From Lanius collurio (taxonomy: Eukaryota; Chordata; Aves; Passeriformes; Laniidae), in the NCBI GenBank assembly GCA_020086605.1, contig JACBWW010000092.1, forward strand, positions 240,538 through 304,537: a stretch of 64,000 bases of DNA, given 5' to 3'. Below the pieces are notes generated by a model. The model worked only from the letters and a program-made list of their open reading frames with translations, searched no databases and was not told the DNA's origin. The translations under genes and the position numbers were made by a program. Below are positions 10,388 through 24,391 of this stretch, in pieces. Every line of letters begins with the position of its first letter. Within the stretch, counting starts at the first letter, position 1.

Positions 10388-13300
10388 GAAGTTTGATTCA
10401 TTTTACATTGCCCTAAAACATCTGAAGTGCAAGAAAAATAAAATACAGTAATGGAATGTAGAACACAGTCTATTCTAAAAGCCACTTCTTTAGATCAAAG
10501 TATCTTGACATACAAAAATATTACTTTCCCTTCACTTAATACAACTGAAAATCTAAGGCCAGCAAAGTGAAACAACTTCTCAAATGTGGTGCCTTTAAGA
10601 CTTTCAGTTTCCTGTTAAAATTAGCAAGAATGATGACAAGCATGTGTGTGAGCAAGCCTCCCTTCCTTCCTGACAGCACGCCCGAGACATGCTACAGGAT
10701 AAAGGACACTGATAACCTTTAGTCAAAAACTGTCCTCACAGAAAGCCTCCCACCTATCTTGTAAAAAAAGTTTCTTCTTTTTTTAAAGAGTTCAACAGAA
10801 CCCAGCCCAAGATTCACAACTGGGCCCAAAACTTGTTCATATGCAGGAGATCCAGGGATATCAAGCAGGCATGTGCTAAAACACACACAAACTGACTGCA
10901 GAGCTGAGGAAAAACATCCCCTAAGATAATACAGGATTTCAGGGACCAAAATTCCCTCTGAAACACCGTTTTCATTATACTGAGAGTGTAACATGACTTT
11001 TGGAATGAACAACTGCCACTGGGACAGCAAGGGGAGCCCTGCAATTCCACCACCCAGGACCCCCCCTTATTTCTGGTGCCTCAGCACTGAGGATGGAGCA
11101 GGTTCCAGTCCAGCAGACACAGGAGGTCCGAGCCAGGGCCAGCAGGGGCAGCAAAGGTCCCCTCAAAGGCCTCAGAACTGCAAAGAGCCACCTGCCTCGA
11201 GTGATGTGGATGAACACACTGCCAGGGACAGGCAGCTGAAGCCAAGAGAAACTGCTCTAACACCTCTCACCAAAAGGCAAGGAATGCACGTAGAATTTCA
11301 GGTCTGCTGGGAGAGCACAAACATGGGCTAAGGCTCCTCTGATTTTTCAGAAGCATGGTCTGCTCTAAATGTTAAAAGTAATATAAACAATAACATTTCC
11401 ACAAAAGGTTTTTTTTCCTCCCAATAATCATACAGGATATAGTTGCCCTCATTTAATGCAGGCTGGGGAGAGAAACTGCAGTGCCCATTTTAACAGCATC
11501 TTGCTTTGCCCTCCTGGGCTTTGCTGTGCATCCCCATCACTGCTCATTTTCTCACTGCTGACCTGCCCATTCTCCACACTTGTGGGCACTTGAGAACACA
11601 GTTCTCAAGTTTCCCAGTTTCACCTTCTCTCTTACTAACCCTCCTCGAATAAATGCCACAGAGGCAGCTGGAGCACACCCAATGTGATCACTGTGCCCAC
11701 CTTCAGGAACACCTTCACCTGCTTCCAGCAGCATTTATTAACACCTTAACTACTGCCTGCTTTGTCAACATCAGTCATGCCCCACTTACAGCACACACAG
11801 CAATAAAAGGAACTAAGCCACTGTCCTATTAACCTCAAACTGAAATTTATGCATTTCTCTAATGTTTTCTCCCTAACACACTTTTACTTAACTTATGCAC
11901 CACTTAAAAATTAATTTACTCTGCCCTATTAGATTCGAAGGCAGATAGAAGGAAACATAAAGCATTGTGAAAGATTTTTTAAAAAATTATTAATTTTTAA
12001 AAATGCAAACTTATTTTCCTTCCCATTAATGTATCCTAAAAAAATACATTTTGATTCACTTACCACTCACGATACCTACTTTACATGATACGTGTAAAAT
12101 CTTTTAAACACAGTATCATTACAGACCTAAACAAATTACACCAGCTGATGCCATACCAAATTATGTCACTTGTTTCAAACAGTACTACCATGCTCTCCCA
12201 CCAAGAGCCATCAAGCAATCCATGCCCCAAGAAAAGCTGGCTGTGAACCCAGCTGCTCTTGCCACAGACTTAACCCAGAGGTTAGCAGCTGGCAGGGGAT
12301 TATTTGTCACCAAGCCAAACACACAATACCAGTCACCAGAAGTGTTGGGTTAACCTACAGCAAAGTGAGGCAATTTTACCTGAAATACAGACCAATACAA
12401 AGTCAGCAGCACAATCATCATTTCACAGCTGAGCTGGCATTATGAGCCTGAATGTCAGACTGAAGCATTTTGTGCAGCTTTGCACCAAGGTGCATGCATT
12501 TCACCACTCCTCAAAACACAGCCATTACTGCCACACACACCAGTAAGAAGCTGCATGACCTCAAGGATGCATCATGTTCTGCAAACCAGGGCACAGAAGC
12601 CTGAGCTGCAGCTTAACTGTGCATCTGGAAAAAGGCATCTCATGACACTGACTGAAGCTCTGGGGAGCTCTCACCCCAGCCCAGCAGGGTAGGACGAGCT
12701 CACCCTTCCTACTTCCCTTACAGAAATTATTTTTTAAAGTGCCAGTAACAATGGCATCTTTCCAGGCTCTCTTCTTTTCTTTCGCTTCCCTACTGAGCTC
12801 TGTGACTCAAAGTTAAAGTAAGTAGGGAATCCATGAATTACAAGAGAAAAATATCGACCTTGGTTTCTCAGAAAATTTAGTTCAAGTGTATTATACAACA
12901 CTTGCAAAGGTACATTTCTGACTTCAAGGGTGGCAGCTTCTTTTTTAATATGCAAAAATATAACTTGCAGTCTTTGCTGAGGAAGACTCCAGGATATCTG
13001 GCAAACTACAATAACAGGCTTTCAATTTTTCCCCTGCAGATTTGTATTCACATGGCAACCAAATTACCAAGCTACCAAGACACAGTGTCAAAACCATACA
13101 CACAAATTATCACCTAAAACTGAAAGTCAACTGATATTAAAAACCTCTCTTATCAGTGAATCTCTGCATCTATCAATGCATGCAAAGGCCCACAAACACA
13201 CACAGTAAGAGCACATGTGCATGTGTATGCACACATGTGAGCCTCTGAGCATTACTCAGCTGCCATGCTGCCCCCATGCCCAGAGGCTCAGCCCCACTGA

Positions 13301-16300
13301 AGGCTGATGAGCAGGTACCACACTGCTTCCTGAACATGTACCCACTTCAGATGCATTATTGCCCAGACTCCAGACACCATCCCTTCTAAAACCCAAACCC
13401 TGTGACTTCCACACTCACATATCCCATATACCAGACACACAAAAAAGAGCAAGAAGAAGGAAAATGCTAATTAAACTCTGAAGAAAAGAGATACAGAGCT
13501 TTAATTGACATTTATTCTCAGTGTTTCAGTTCTTTAATCAACCTCTGTTCTCAGAAGAGTCAGCTCAGAATCATTAAGTGCTGATCTTGAGAAAACACCT
13601 TACAACAACTGAATGTTATGAAATTGTCACTATATGAGCTACCATTTCCAATGAGATAAAAAGAAACAGTATATTGATCTTTTGTTATTTACTATGAGTT
13701 TATAGCAATCTCAAACACTAACCTATCTTCATCATGATTTAACACGTTAATCTGAATATCTGAATAGCTCTAAACAACCACAGAAAAGTCTTAAATTTAC
13801 TTTTAAATCAAAATCCTACAGAAATGTTCTGTTCTTGTACCAAACATGAAATTAATCTCAGGATTACATTGGCTCAATGCCCAAGACTAGTAACACCCAG
13901 TCCCAGAAGAGCAGCTAGCTTCAGATTCAGTATCTTGCAGCTCTCCAGCTCTTAATAAAAGCCCTGGACAACTAAAAAATGGATAAAAGCAATTTCCTAT
14001 TTGTTTTCTTTCCAAGTCAGGTGCTACCACATGTAATACTAAAGTCTTGAGGCTGACCTGATCAACTGCAATGCAGCCATTCTAAACTCAGGCAGATAAA
14101 ACCATACAGATCAAACCAATAACATTACCTGTGCCATTGGTAAGGGCAAGAGCACTGGGAAACAGCAATCCAAAGACAAGTCCCAGAGCAAGGTTAAATT
14201 ATGTGCAGCATGGGCAAAAAAGTTGAAGGGGGTACTGCTATTTCCACTACAGATGAGGTACTGAGGCAAAGGAATAAAGCCAATGCACCCTTTAAATCCC
14301 AGGGCCATTCTGCACTTAGTCAGTAGCTCTGTAGATCAGACTCCAAACATCAACACAGAGAGCCAGAAAAAGAAGAGCACATGCTTAGGGGTCACAGGAC
14401 TATCTTGTCCAAACTTAAAAGTTACTTTTTAGATGTCTAACTCAGAGCTAGTCATCCAATGGCCCCTCAATAAACAAAGTATGCACTTCTAGAAGTGCAT
14501 TTGTTTAGAAGTTATTTCACAAAATCCTAAAACAAATGTTTGGGATAGAACAGGTCTGTCACAGTCTGGACATGCTGATGCTTTTCCACTGTCTATACAT
14601 GGAACCACTGGTGACAAACCCTGTCTAAACCGAGATGCAGCCACCCAAGGTTTAAACTAACTGTTCTTCTCTTGTTATGAAGTTTCTGATTTGACTGTGT
14701 CACCAAGGACAGGCTGCTGACTGGTGACCACATGTCATCAATGCAGCTGGACTCCTTACCCTCACATCCCACTCCATGTCCTCCATACACAATCTATATT
14801 TCACCAACAAATCATGCTGGATTCCTACAGACAAGCTCTCCTTCACTGCACTGACTGATGCATTACTTGGACCAGTCCACTCTCAGTACAGGATGAGGCA
14901 GCAGTACTGCTGAAAAACAGAATATGAGCACATAAGAAATCTGGGAAAGGCAGAGTAAATTTTTTTGATTCTGTCTAATCTTGAAAATTCCAGAATCAGT
15001 TTCTTTTCCCTAATCTTTTAAGCCTTTTCTCAAAACTATGAGTATACATTAAGTTTGCTTGAACATCTGGACCCTTTTTTAAGAAAAACCTGTTGCCCTG
15101 AGAAGCTTTCCAGATTCAAGAGAGGACCTCACTAAAGTGACATGTAATATCATCAAACAATTTGGTCTCTGCTGTCCCTCAGGCACGTCAGAGATGAACA
15201 TGGTCTGACTTCCCTTACCCTTCCTGATACATTTATTGACAAACAGACCAGGAAATTAATTTAAATATACATAAAATAATGTACTACACTGACCCAGTCA
15301 TGCTTCCAACTATCCACATTGATACTCTGTGTTGCTTACTTATCAAGAAGCAGCTTATTTCCAGATTCCAGGAACTGTTCCAGGTACCAAGTCTACTGCA
15401 AAGATACATCCAAATGTCAGACCATATGCAATGTAACATTTCTGAACAAACACTTCCTATTATTGCCTGGCAGGGAAATGCTAATTTAATTCACCAAGTT
15501 CAATTCTCCTGAGCCTTATTTTTGCTTTAAATAGCTCAATGTGTTCAAATGTTCATTGCCAAATTCAGACCTGTCCTCCACCCATGAGATACACCAAAAG
15601 CAGCCCCAGTGAATTGCTACCACAGAACACATGGGCCTAGAACAACACTTTAAGAGTTGCTTTGAGGAAAGGGAATCAGAAAGACAATGTATTAAATCAG
15701 AAAAGAGAATACCTAATGCAGCATGCTAATCATACTGATTTCATCAAGTCTCCTCCAAGACAATCTGCTTAGGGAATCTACTGACAGGGAAGAATAACCC
15801 CATCATTAGCAATTTGTACTGCTGTCAGGGACACATTTAGTCATACCATAGATTAAATGGTTAAGCAATTGCTAAGCATACATGAAATTTTCCAACCCAA
15901 AGGCCTATGTCTAATCTGCCGATTAAAAAAATTAAATACGGTGAGTCATTTTAATCAGGACAGCAGCTCCTCATCTCAAACATCATCAGAGGCTTTTTCA
16001 TTAAAACATGTCAACTGACATCATAAGAGGGGTGTCACTGGAATGTGTTGTATGAACAGAAGCAGATACCAAATCCAACTCTGACTGCCCTTAAAACATG
16101 AAAAAAAATACAATTTCATATATTCAGGAGTCACCACCAAAAATAAATGTGATATTTACCTGAAGGTCCTACTCTTCTGAAGAACCTATTTTTAACAATG
16201 TGTCCTGATACTGGAAGTACCCAGACAGAGAGAGAGAAAATTGAGCAGGTTTTTGTAACAGAAGGTTACATCTCTGACTTTCTTAAGTCCTGTCCTTAAC

Positions 16301-16340
16301 GGGATAAAACCCATTTTCATAAGGGTGATCTGGCAGGTAC
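10388..16340. other. Intronic stretch, few landmarks
   Basis: About 6 kb of AT-rich DNA. There is a CpG-poor GC-richer patch around 11000-11230, T/A-rich sequence near 11975-12010, and an imperfect CA/TG palindrome at 13212-13239. No exon or transposon was recognised. Short frames (for example 10993-11331) look accidental. Confidence 0.55.
13212..13239. repeat. Imperfect CA/TG inverted repeat
   Basis: CACATGTGCAT (13212-13222), a GTGT loop, then ATGCACACATGTG (13227-13239). The arms are reverse complements except for a two-base insertion. Probably an eroded CA/TG microsatellite able to fold into a hairpin. Confidence 0.7.
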
Positions 16341-16590
16341 ACAGAATCACAGAAGCAATTAGGTTGGAAGAGACCTCTGAGATATCAACTCCAACCTATC
16401 ACCAAACACCACCATGTCTAGACTATGTCACCAAGCACCATGTGCAGTCCTTCCTTAAATACTCCACCAGCTCCCTGGCCAACCCATTACAATGTCTACT
16501 CATACTTTCTGCAAAAAAAAAATCCTCCTAATGTCCAATCTAAATCTCCTCTGGTGCAGCTTGAGACTATACAAGACTATGCCTGGACTT
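16341..16590 (-). mobile_element. CR1 LINE 3' fragment
   Basis: The plus strand begins ACAGAATCACAGAAGCAATT then AGGTTGGAAGAGACCTCTGA, the reverse complement of a CR1 3' end. It continues through ACTCCACCAGCTCCCTGGCC, AATCCTCCTAATGTCCAATC and TAAATCTCCTCTGGTGCAGC, all typical CR1 3' region. The element is on the minus strand, 5'-truncated near 16590, with an A-run expansion around 16513-16521. Confidence 0.88.
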
Positions 16591-16974
16591 CCAAAAGCCC
16601 CCTTGCTTCTCAAACTTAAGCAAACATTGAGTGCTCAGAAGTGCACAAATTGCAAAAAAGATGGGAACTGAAACACAGGATGAAGTGGTGACTTTTCAAA
16701 AACTGTTGTCTGTCATTTTTCAATACATTCAAAAACCATGAAGTGATTTTAATAAGATGGCAAAGTCTGTAGATAACAGGACATAACATCACAAACAGCA
16801 TCGACTGTGAAAAATGTCTTAGTAACTGGTTGACAAAATGGTAGATATAGATAAATGCAAAAATTGGGGAACAGAAGAAAAAACATTCAAAAACCATCTT
16901 CAATATTATAAGTTTCAAATGTTCCTTCTCAGAAAACATCTTGTAGGAATTGGGAAAAAATGCCATCAGATATG
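16591..16974. other. Spacer between two CR1-type elements
   Basis: AT-rich DNA with no recognised feature. The 116-residue minus-strand frame here has no recognisable family and is rich in Phe/Cys/His, as expected of AT-rich chance frames. Confidence 0.5.
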
Positions 16975-17130
16975 GACATACTCAAACCACACAAAAGGAG
17001 GAGGCTCCTCAGCAACATTAACACTGTGGAACGACCTTCCACACAGCACTGAACTTCTCACAGTACCAATGGGTTCCAAAGGGATTGGAGAGCTTCCTCG
17101 AAGACAAATTCACTAACAATTGGAAAGTAC
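16975..17130 (+). mobile_element. Ancient CR1/L3-like LINE relic
   Basis: The order of ACTGTGGAACGACCTTCCAC, CAATGGGTTCCAAAGGGATT, GGAGAGCTTCCTCGAAGACA and AATTCACTAACAATTGG resembles the 3' part of old amniote CR1/L3 elements (a 'tggaat-ccc-ttccaca ... aatgggttcaaaaagggattggacaa ... gga-gacaaatccatcaatgg' pattern). It is far more diverged than the other CR1 copies here, consistent with age. The assignment is pattern memory, not an alignment. Confidence 0.45.
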
Positions 17131-20100
17131 ATAGTAACTCCCCACAGAATTCCCAGGGTGCAGTCTTAGGGCAAATATTGTCATGTTCCTGCTTTAGTAT
17201 TCTGGCTCATGAAGGAGGCAGGAGAGAAGGCCAGGCAGAACTTCAACATAACCAACACCAGTCACATTAAAATCCTGTTACATTGCAATCTGATAAATCA
17301 GCAAAATAAACACCTTAAATTAAACTAAATACGTCCTTTGCTGTTGAGGGCTACCAAAACATCTGAATTGCCTAAACCCAAAGCTGAGAATTTACTAGAC
17401 AAGCAAGGAGCAAAGCTGTCACTGCCTTGCACTTTAACATTAACTAACTTGACTCCACTGCATCAGATTGCTTGTCCCAGCATCAGATTTATGGCATTTA
17501 TGGCACATTTCACCCTCAGAGAGCACCTTTGTGCTCCTCAGCCTCAGAAACTGATGTTCTGGAAAGCAGCAGAGGAGGGAAGTACTACATGTCTTGCACA
17601 TCAGCTGCAGGAATCAAAATCAAAACTAGTGAGAAGTGAAACAAGTCTAACCCAAATGTTCAGTAAAGGCCCAATTACTGGCACAGGCCATGTCACACCC
17701 CAGTTAACCCTGAGCTCAGGGCACTGCCAGGCTGCAGTTTTCCTGCTTGGAACAATGCTCACATACCATCTCTCACTAAACACGTGTTGATCCATTGCAA
17801 ACTGCCTAAGGAGCTGGAACAAGCCCACGAGGAATTCATCATGAGCCTTCTTTTTTCCTACAGGTATAGATCTATCCTGAAGCCATGGACTAAACTCCTG
17901 TAAAACAATGACTAGAATTTCTAATTCTGCAGAAAAAATTACTTTTGGGTGGAGAGGAACAGAGGCTCTAGGTGGTTTGTGTTTTGAGTTGTTTTATCTT
18001 TTCTTCTTGAAAGTGGATTAAATGCAGAGGGTTTTGTAGGTCCTTCCTACTTCTATGAAAGAAACACAAGAAGGATTTCAGTTTTCATCTGAGTTATTAT
18101 CATGTGAAAGCCCACCCAGCATCAGGCAGGGGAGGTGCCAAACCACAGGCTAACTCGAGTTAGTGTCTAAAAGCTCTGGCTTTTAAATATCCCTTTTAGT
18201 GGTATTTATTACACATGTTATTGAATGTACAGCTTATAATGCATCTGAACAACAAAGCGAGGTCTCGATAAAGCTTTGGCTGCAGGCAGGGAGTGAATCC
18301 TGACTTCACCTACACCAGCCTTCCTGACACCCCTAAAGCACAGCCCTGCTCAGTGACACACAGATAAACCTTTAATGCTTCAGGAAATGCAGATCAAAAC
18401 TGCTACTGTTCTTTCAACATCCCAAGACCTTGGTGAATTAATTTTTGTCAATGTTTTTCAAAATGCTGCAAGTTTGTGTTTCTAAAAATCAGATGCAGAA
18501 AAACATTCAATGTAGGGTTTTCATTCTGACACGTTTTTTGAAACAGACTTCCCACACTTTGTAAATCATGGCCATTGCCAGGTAGGGAAGCAAATTAGAA
18601 ATGGAACATAACAAAACAAATAAACAAAAAAATCCTCAAACTGTGATGCTTAAATGTTCCCTCACTGCCTTACAGTGCTGTGTTATGATTTGAATGACAC
18701 AACTGGGCTCTGAGAACCTACATAAGAAAACCCTCTTGTCCAGAAGGCAACAGAGTTGTCTTTCTCTGCCTGCCCCTCATTCACATCTGGGTTGTGAAGA
18801 AAAATGGCTTGAGTGACTGGCTTTACCTACTGCCTGATCCAGTCTAGATCCCATTTGTACTTCATCCTCGCCACCCCCCTCAAAAAATCCCCTGCTACTT
18901 TTGCTGTAATAAGACTGCAAAATTTGGCACCTCACAGCCTCCTTATATAAAAGGAGAATTCATTTCAATTTGCTGTTTCTACTTTGTCCTAGCAACATGA
19001 AACACACACAATTTGATTATATAATCTCCAGATATGTGGGAGGGATTTGGAGGCTTGCCTGAAAACCTGCCACTTCTTATGCATTCAAAGGCTTGACAGC
19101 ATGTTTCCCCTAAGTACACATCCATGGAGCTGAAATCACAATTGAGTTCCTCCACTCTGTATCATCAAAAAAGCTGCCAGAAAAAACAAAACCACAAAGG
19201 CAAGAGGGTAAAATAAATTACAACATGCATGACATCCATACAATGGCCTGAGCTTGGTATTGCCATAAATAAGAACAAGTCCAAAAAAGTTAATGGATTT
19301 ACACTAATTTTTACTATCCAATAACTTCAGTGATTTCAGTCCAAATACCAGCAGATCAGTCACCATAAAATACAGTCCCCAGAATTGACATGGATGTCAC
19401 TGTTGCTGCCAGCTTTTTCTGAAACCCCTGGACTGGCTGAACCTCAGCCTCTTTTTCACTAAACACTCAAGCACGTAACACACCAGTAGTTCCAGTGACA
19501 CAAGTGATGGACACTTCCTGTTCCCTTATCTACTCTTCTGTGTGCCTTGGTCTAAAGGCAAATGGCAATCTTTCAATTATCAATGAAGTCATGGTGTTTT
19601 CTGATAGACTAAGGTTTTCAAAAATACCACAGAAAAAGTTTTAACATTCACTTTTGCAGTCTTAAGAAAACTTCCAATTATTCTGTTTGAAGACTCACAG
19701 AACTGAAGCACAGAAAAGATACAAGGTTTGACTCAATATATCTTTACAGCACAAACACTAATAAGCTGAATCCAGCTGAAATGTATCAGCCTTTGAAAAA
19801 TCATTACCATAATCTTCGTTTTCTCTCTTTTTCAAACTTTAAAACCTGATGCTGTCTCCAATCCATCTGACTTGAAAAGCAAAAAATTATTTGTCCTCAA
19901 TATGATTATATCTGCATACTGAAAAACACTTTCTGAATGTTTTAATTTTAACCTTTTTTACCTTACATTTCTTCTTAAACATATGCAGATGAAACTCCCC
20001 CAACTGGACACCAATTTGCTCCCATATAAATAATTGAAAAATAGCTGATATTCGTGAAAACTTTTTGAGATCTTAGTCACTTTTCACCAACAATGACAAG

Positions 20101-22832
20101 AGATGCTGTAAATTATTCTGACCAACTGAACATAGTAATATATTCTGAAAGTTCACAGTACTTCAGTTCTTCAAAATACCAGGATGAGTGAAGAGACAGA
20201 AGCCATTTTTGAGACACCCATCTCAAAAGTCTGCCCCGTGCCTCAAGCTTTGGGCATGTACCCCGTGCTCCAGGCCTGCAGCTATCAGGAGTCCCACAAC
20301 TGCCCTGTCTGCAGCACAGGAATGGCAAGGCTGTCACTGCAGTGGAGACAAAGGCTGGCAGTCCTGAAACTCAGGGCAAGCTTTCAACTCTGTCATGGAT
20401 TCTTAATGGACTGACCACTGACACTTTCAAACCTTCCAGAACAGCTCTAAGAATGCCACTTGGCTTCTCAAGGCTCATGGAGCAGTCTGGAAGGGACTTT
20501 CTACACTAAAGCAACACAAGCTAATTTCAAATCAATACCCATGTGTAATGATTCAGAGGAAGAGTTTATGGAGAGCTCATGACAACTTTCAGATTTTCAG
20601 AAGTTGCTGCTAATCAAGCTGCCATATCCTGGCTCTATCCTTTTAGAGCAGACTTTGGTGTGTACACACCAAACTCAGAGCACTGACTAAAACATCCATA
20701 CTTAAACCAAATATTTGAAGAACTAATGAGAAGGGTTGAAAAACTTTTTAGCTAAGAAAATTAGTCTGGAGAGCAGATGGCACCAAATGAGCCAAGAGGA
20801 CAAAGCTGGCACAGGCAGGCTTTGAGACAGGGAAGGGGCAAATATGGGTGCACTTAGAAAAGAGTTGTGGATCTTCCTCCTGAGCCAAAGCAGAGTTCTG
20901 GAAGCAGAAAAAGACCAGAGGGTTTAGACTTTTGCCTAATCTGTAAGTAAATAGCAATGATGTCTTAAAATAGTTCAAAAGTTTAGGGTGCCACATAACA
21001 CACTCCTGTACAGGCACCAGGTGTCTCAGAAAACCAACAGGGATGGAGACTGGGGACACTGCTGTATTTAGGTCCCAAATATCCTGGAAGTTAGCAGAGG
21101 GCTGAGAGCTAAAGGCAGCTGGGATCCTACCCTGCCTATTTTCTGACAGGGTAACAACAGGCCTAAAACCAGGAAATCTTTCAGCTGTGCCAAGAAAGAA
21201 ACAATACAAAGGCTTGCTGAGATAGAGAAAGCACAGCAGATGTGCCAGCACTGCCAAAATCCTGAGACTGAGGAGTGTCCGAGCAGATCAATCTCAGTCC
21301 CACCAATGTGACAGGCAGATCAACTCTGGAAAAGGCAGGACACTACAAAGCAAAGTTCCTGCATTTCTGCCATTGGCTGAATCCATCATTCAGGGGTAAG
21401 TTCCCACTTTCTGCCACTGCAAAGAGCAAGCATGCAAAGAGCTACTCTTGAGGTTTAGGTACTACAGGCAATCCATGTTGGCCTGCTGCCATTTTTTTAA
21501 ACCTGTGAGACCACAGAACAGCAGAAAACCCTTACATATTTCCCAGAAAATTGGACAGAATTACACCTTTTTCTTCTGCTAAGCCATAAGCTTCCTTTTC
21601 TCACTTTTTGTTCCAAGTTGGGCACATTAGTGTCAGAAGAATTGTATTTTCACAGAGGCTATCCTTTCCAAACCACAGATTTGTTCACTTCTGACTCCAA
21701 GGTGACCAAAACATTCTAGCAATGAGTAGTTGATTGCTAGATAGCTTTAAGAAATTTCTACCAAAATGCTTTCTTCACAAGCCAATTTTTCTTATTTTTT
21801 TCAACTGTCATAAGAAAATCTTTCTCTCTGCCCTCTCTCCCACTTCTCATCTCTAGAAAGATTTCATATCCATTCTGTAATAAATTAGTGTGTCTGCAAC
21901 TGTCATAAAGCAACACACATACAATCAAGCAGAAAATTGTTCCCTTCAATCCACCACAGAATGCAATAAGCAATAAAAAATAAAATAAAACTACTAGAAC
22001 AGAACAGAATCTTTCAAAATATGTGTATCTGCCTCCCTTTCTTTTACCAACATCATTTTTTTCTTATTGGATTTCTCAAAGAAAAAAGAAAATTAACACC
22101 ACCAAGAGCATTTTTAAAGCCACCTTCATATTGCCTGAAATGAAAATAAGCACATGAATCCAAGTTTTTGACAGCTATGTATAACCTGTGCATTATCACA
22201 GATCTCACCATGTACAGACAGATGGCTGACTCCTTGTTAATTTTCCTTAAGGCTTATGCTTTTCTCTTGAACAAAACTCTCAATAGAAGTTTTAAAAACT
22301 TACAAATGAACAGGTTAGCAAATGAAGTGCAGAGGCCATAAGGCAGCTAATACTGTCAATTTATGTACATGACATTTCACAGTAATCCAGGCTGCACTAG
22401 TCTTTAGTGTACTCACAGAACCTAACCCTCATTTCTCTTTGGCTCACTTCATTTCTAACTTTCTCATTTCCACTTTGGCAACTTCCAAGCTTCATTTCTC
22501 TTCTGTTCATAAAGGGAAGAGTAATAAAGGCCTGTGAAACAACAGACCAGTGCACAGAGAATAGAATTCCACCAGTCAGTTATCTCAAGCCTTTGTTATT
22601 TGTAGGCAGATGAAGGTTCATACAGTTTATTGGTAAAGGTCTTTGATTAAACCTAAGTTAAAAGGGGAGCCTATTGTGCCATTATTATTTGATTTCTACT
22701 CAACCAAAAGCAGAGGTTGAAGAAATATATTGCTGTGGAATATCTTCTTTCTAGTTCACTACAACATCTCCTGCAAATATTTATTTACATTCTCACCACT
22801 ACAGGTGCAGCCTGGTGTCCACCCAGCTGCTA

Positions 22833-22842
22833 NNNNNNNNNN
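22833..22842. other. Assembly gap (10 N)
   Basis: Ten undetermined bases; the true size of the gap is unknown. Confidence 0.97.
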
Positions 22843-23489
22843 TTATACTGTACTTCCTTAACAAAAAATTTTAAGGAACAGGAACTGTGCCTCACAGCTG
22901 ACCACTACATAATTTTAAAACCAGGTTTGTTTTTTTTTTTGTTTTCCAGCTTAGCAAACTTCATCGATTAAAGTAATCATCTGAAGTAAAAGACTCAGCC
23001 AAAAATGAAAATAAATAAATATATCCTCACTGTATTATGGGAAAAAAAATGGAGCATGTATTATTAATAAATCAAATAACTTTTTAAATAACTACTCTGA
23101 ATTTGAAATTTTTCACTACAAGTGCAATCCTGAAAAAACTTTTAAATTTTGATTTCTTTCTAGATTATCTATTCATTGCCTCCAGAAGGCAAAAATTAAT
23201 AAATGCATATTTTTATTGTCAGATGCAGTGAGATGTTTAAGAGAATGAGTGGTTCCTGCTTTTCAATTCAGGTGTAGAACACATCACAGCAAAAGCTACT
23301 TGGCTGTCAGCTTCCCAAAAATAAAATAATGGTACAGTCCTTCAAAACAGCTGTGAACTATTTGGAAATGGGAAAACATTCTCAGCTAGTAAGTAACTAC
23401 ACAGACTCTGAATAAAAACTAGTTAAGTCAAGTCTGAGCATCAACTGAGATAGGGAAATGTTTGACCAGTATCATTTGGTCTGCAAAAT

Positions 23490-23511
23490 GAAGAAAGAAA
23501 GAAAGAAAGAG
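23490..23511. repeat. (AAAG)n microsatellite
   Basis: About five GAAA/AAAG units in a purine-only stretch. Confidence 0.85.
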
Positions 23512-24090
23512 GAACAAAACACATGAAGCTGTCAGAACAGTTTTTATGCTCTATTTTCAAATCCATTAATGTGTGCTCTCTTGCACTGCTCTGTGCTTAC
23601 CAAGTAAATAAAGTAGCTTAGCTGTTAGTCTTGTTAATCTCCAGTTCTTCATTAAACAGCAATCAGTACTCATTTTCCAGGGAGGTTTTTTCCCCACTAA
23701 AAACCATGCTTACCCACATAGAAACAAAAGAAGAAAAAACAGGAAAATTGGAACAGCAAATGAAGGTAATATTCAGCACATAAAAATAACCACCCAAATT
23801 ATCTGTCTCTGACAAAGTATTTCATTAGTGCTTGTTCCAGTAAGTGCTACATTTCACATTAATAAACTGCCCTTGAAGAGAAAAAAAATTCAATTATTTG
23901 TTAACTAGCAGGTATTTCATAGAAGATATTGGACAAAAAGGTCTAATTATATGGAAATCTAAGCATTTGTTTGAGGACTGTTGCTTGAACAGCAACTGTC
24001 TTTATCCATCTTGGTAAGAGAGCAGGGATGTACACAAAGGGGGTCTGGATTTGTGCAAAGCAGAGAGAGCTATGAACTGTCTGCAGTTTT

Positions 24091-24160
24091 CATCATCATC
24101 ATCATCATCACTACTACTACTACTACTATTATTATTATTGTTGTTGTTGTTGTTGTTGTT
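24091..24160. repeat. Compound trinucleotide microsatellite with four phases
   Basis: Consecutive uninterrupted blocks of CAT (about 24091-24109), ACT (about 24110-24127), ATT (about 24128-24139) and GTT (about 24140-24160) keep a strict 3-bp register for 70 bp. Neighbouring motifs differ by one base each, as expected if point mutations in a single array were spread by slippage. The frames crossing it give Ser/Leu or Ile/Thr/Val runs that are artefacts of the repeat. Confidence 0.93.
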
Positions 24161-24366
24161 ATTCTACAACTGGCTTCCAAAGAGACACTTTCATCAGAAT
24201 TCAGTGAAACTCAGGCCACTTACCAAAGTATTTCTTGGCACACAGAGCACACTATGTAGCCCAAAGGCCCAAGAATACCAAAAAATGAAATAATGATTAC
24301 AGGGTATTTATATATGCAACAATTTGCCTATGCATTCAACTGCATCAAAATAGTTGTCATGTATTT

Positions 24367-24391
24367 AAAAAAAAAAAAAGGGGGGGGGGGG
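24367..24391. repeat. A13-G12 homopurine tract
   Basis: Thirteen A followed at once by twelve G, continuing as purine-rich sequence (GGAAAGAAGAGGAAAAAAGG) to about 24416. It is capable of triplex or quadruplex structure and is a common site of sequencing-length error. Confidence 0.9.

Larger units (their letters stand above)
17131..24090. other. Intronic stretch, few landmarks
   Basis: Nearly 7 kb of AT-rich DNA. It contains a 10-base assembly gap at 22833-22842, a T-rich run near 22928-22940 and an AAAG microsatellite at 23490-23511. An acceptor-like CTTCTTTTTTCCTACAG ends at about 17864 on the plus strand, but no convincing coding sequence follows. The 150-residue frame (17338-17790, plus) and 169-residue frame (20748-21257, minus) match no family I know. 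Confidence 0.55.

Noticed and set aside
17848..17864. Strong plus-strand acceptor-like polypyrimidine tract plus AG
   Set aside because: No coding sequence or donor-defined exon follows, and it is antisense to CCNY.
20748..21257. 169-residue minus-strand frame
   Set aside because: No known family and no supporting splice sites or codon pattern that I can see.
24051..24293. Frames with Ser/Leu or Ile/Thr/Val homopolymer runs
   Set aside because: Direct translations of the trinucleotide microsatellite.
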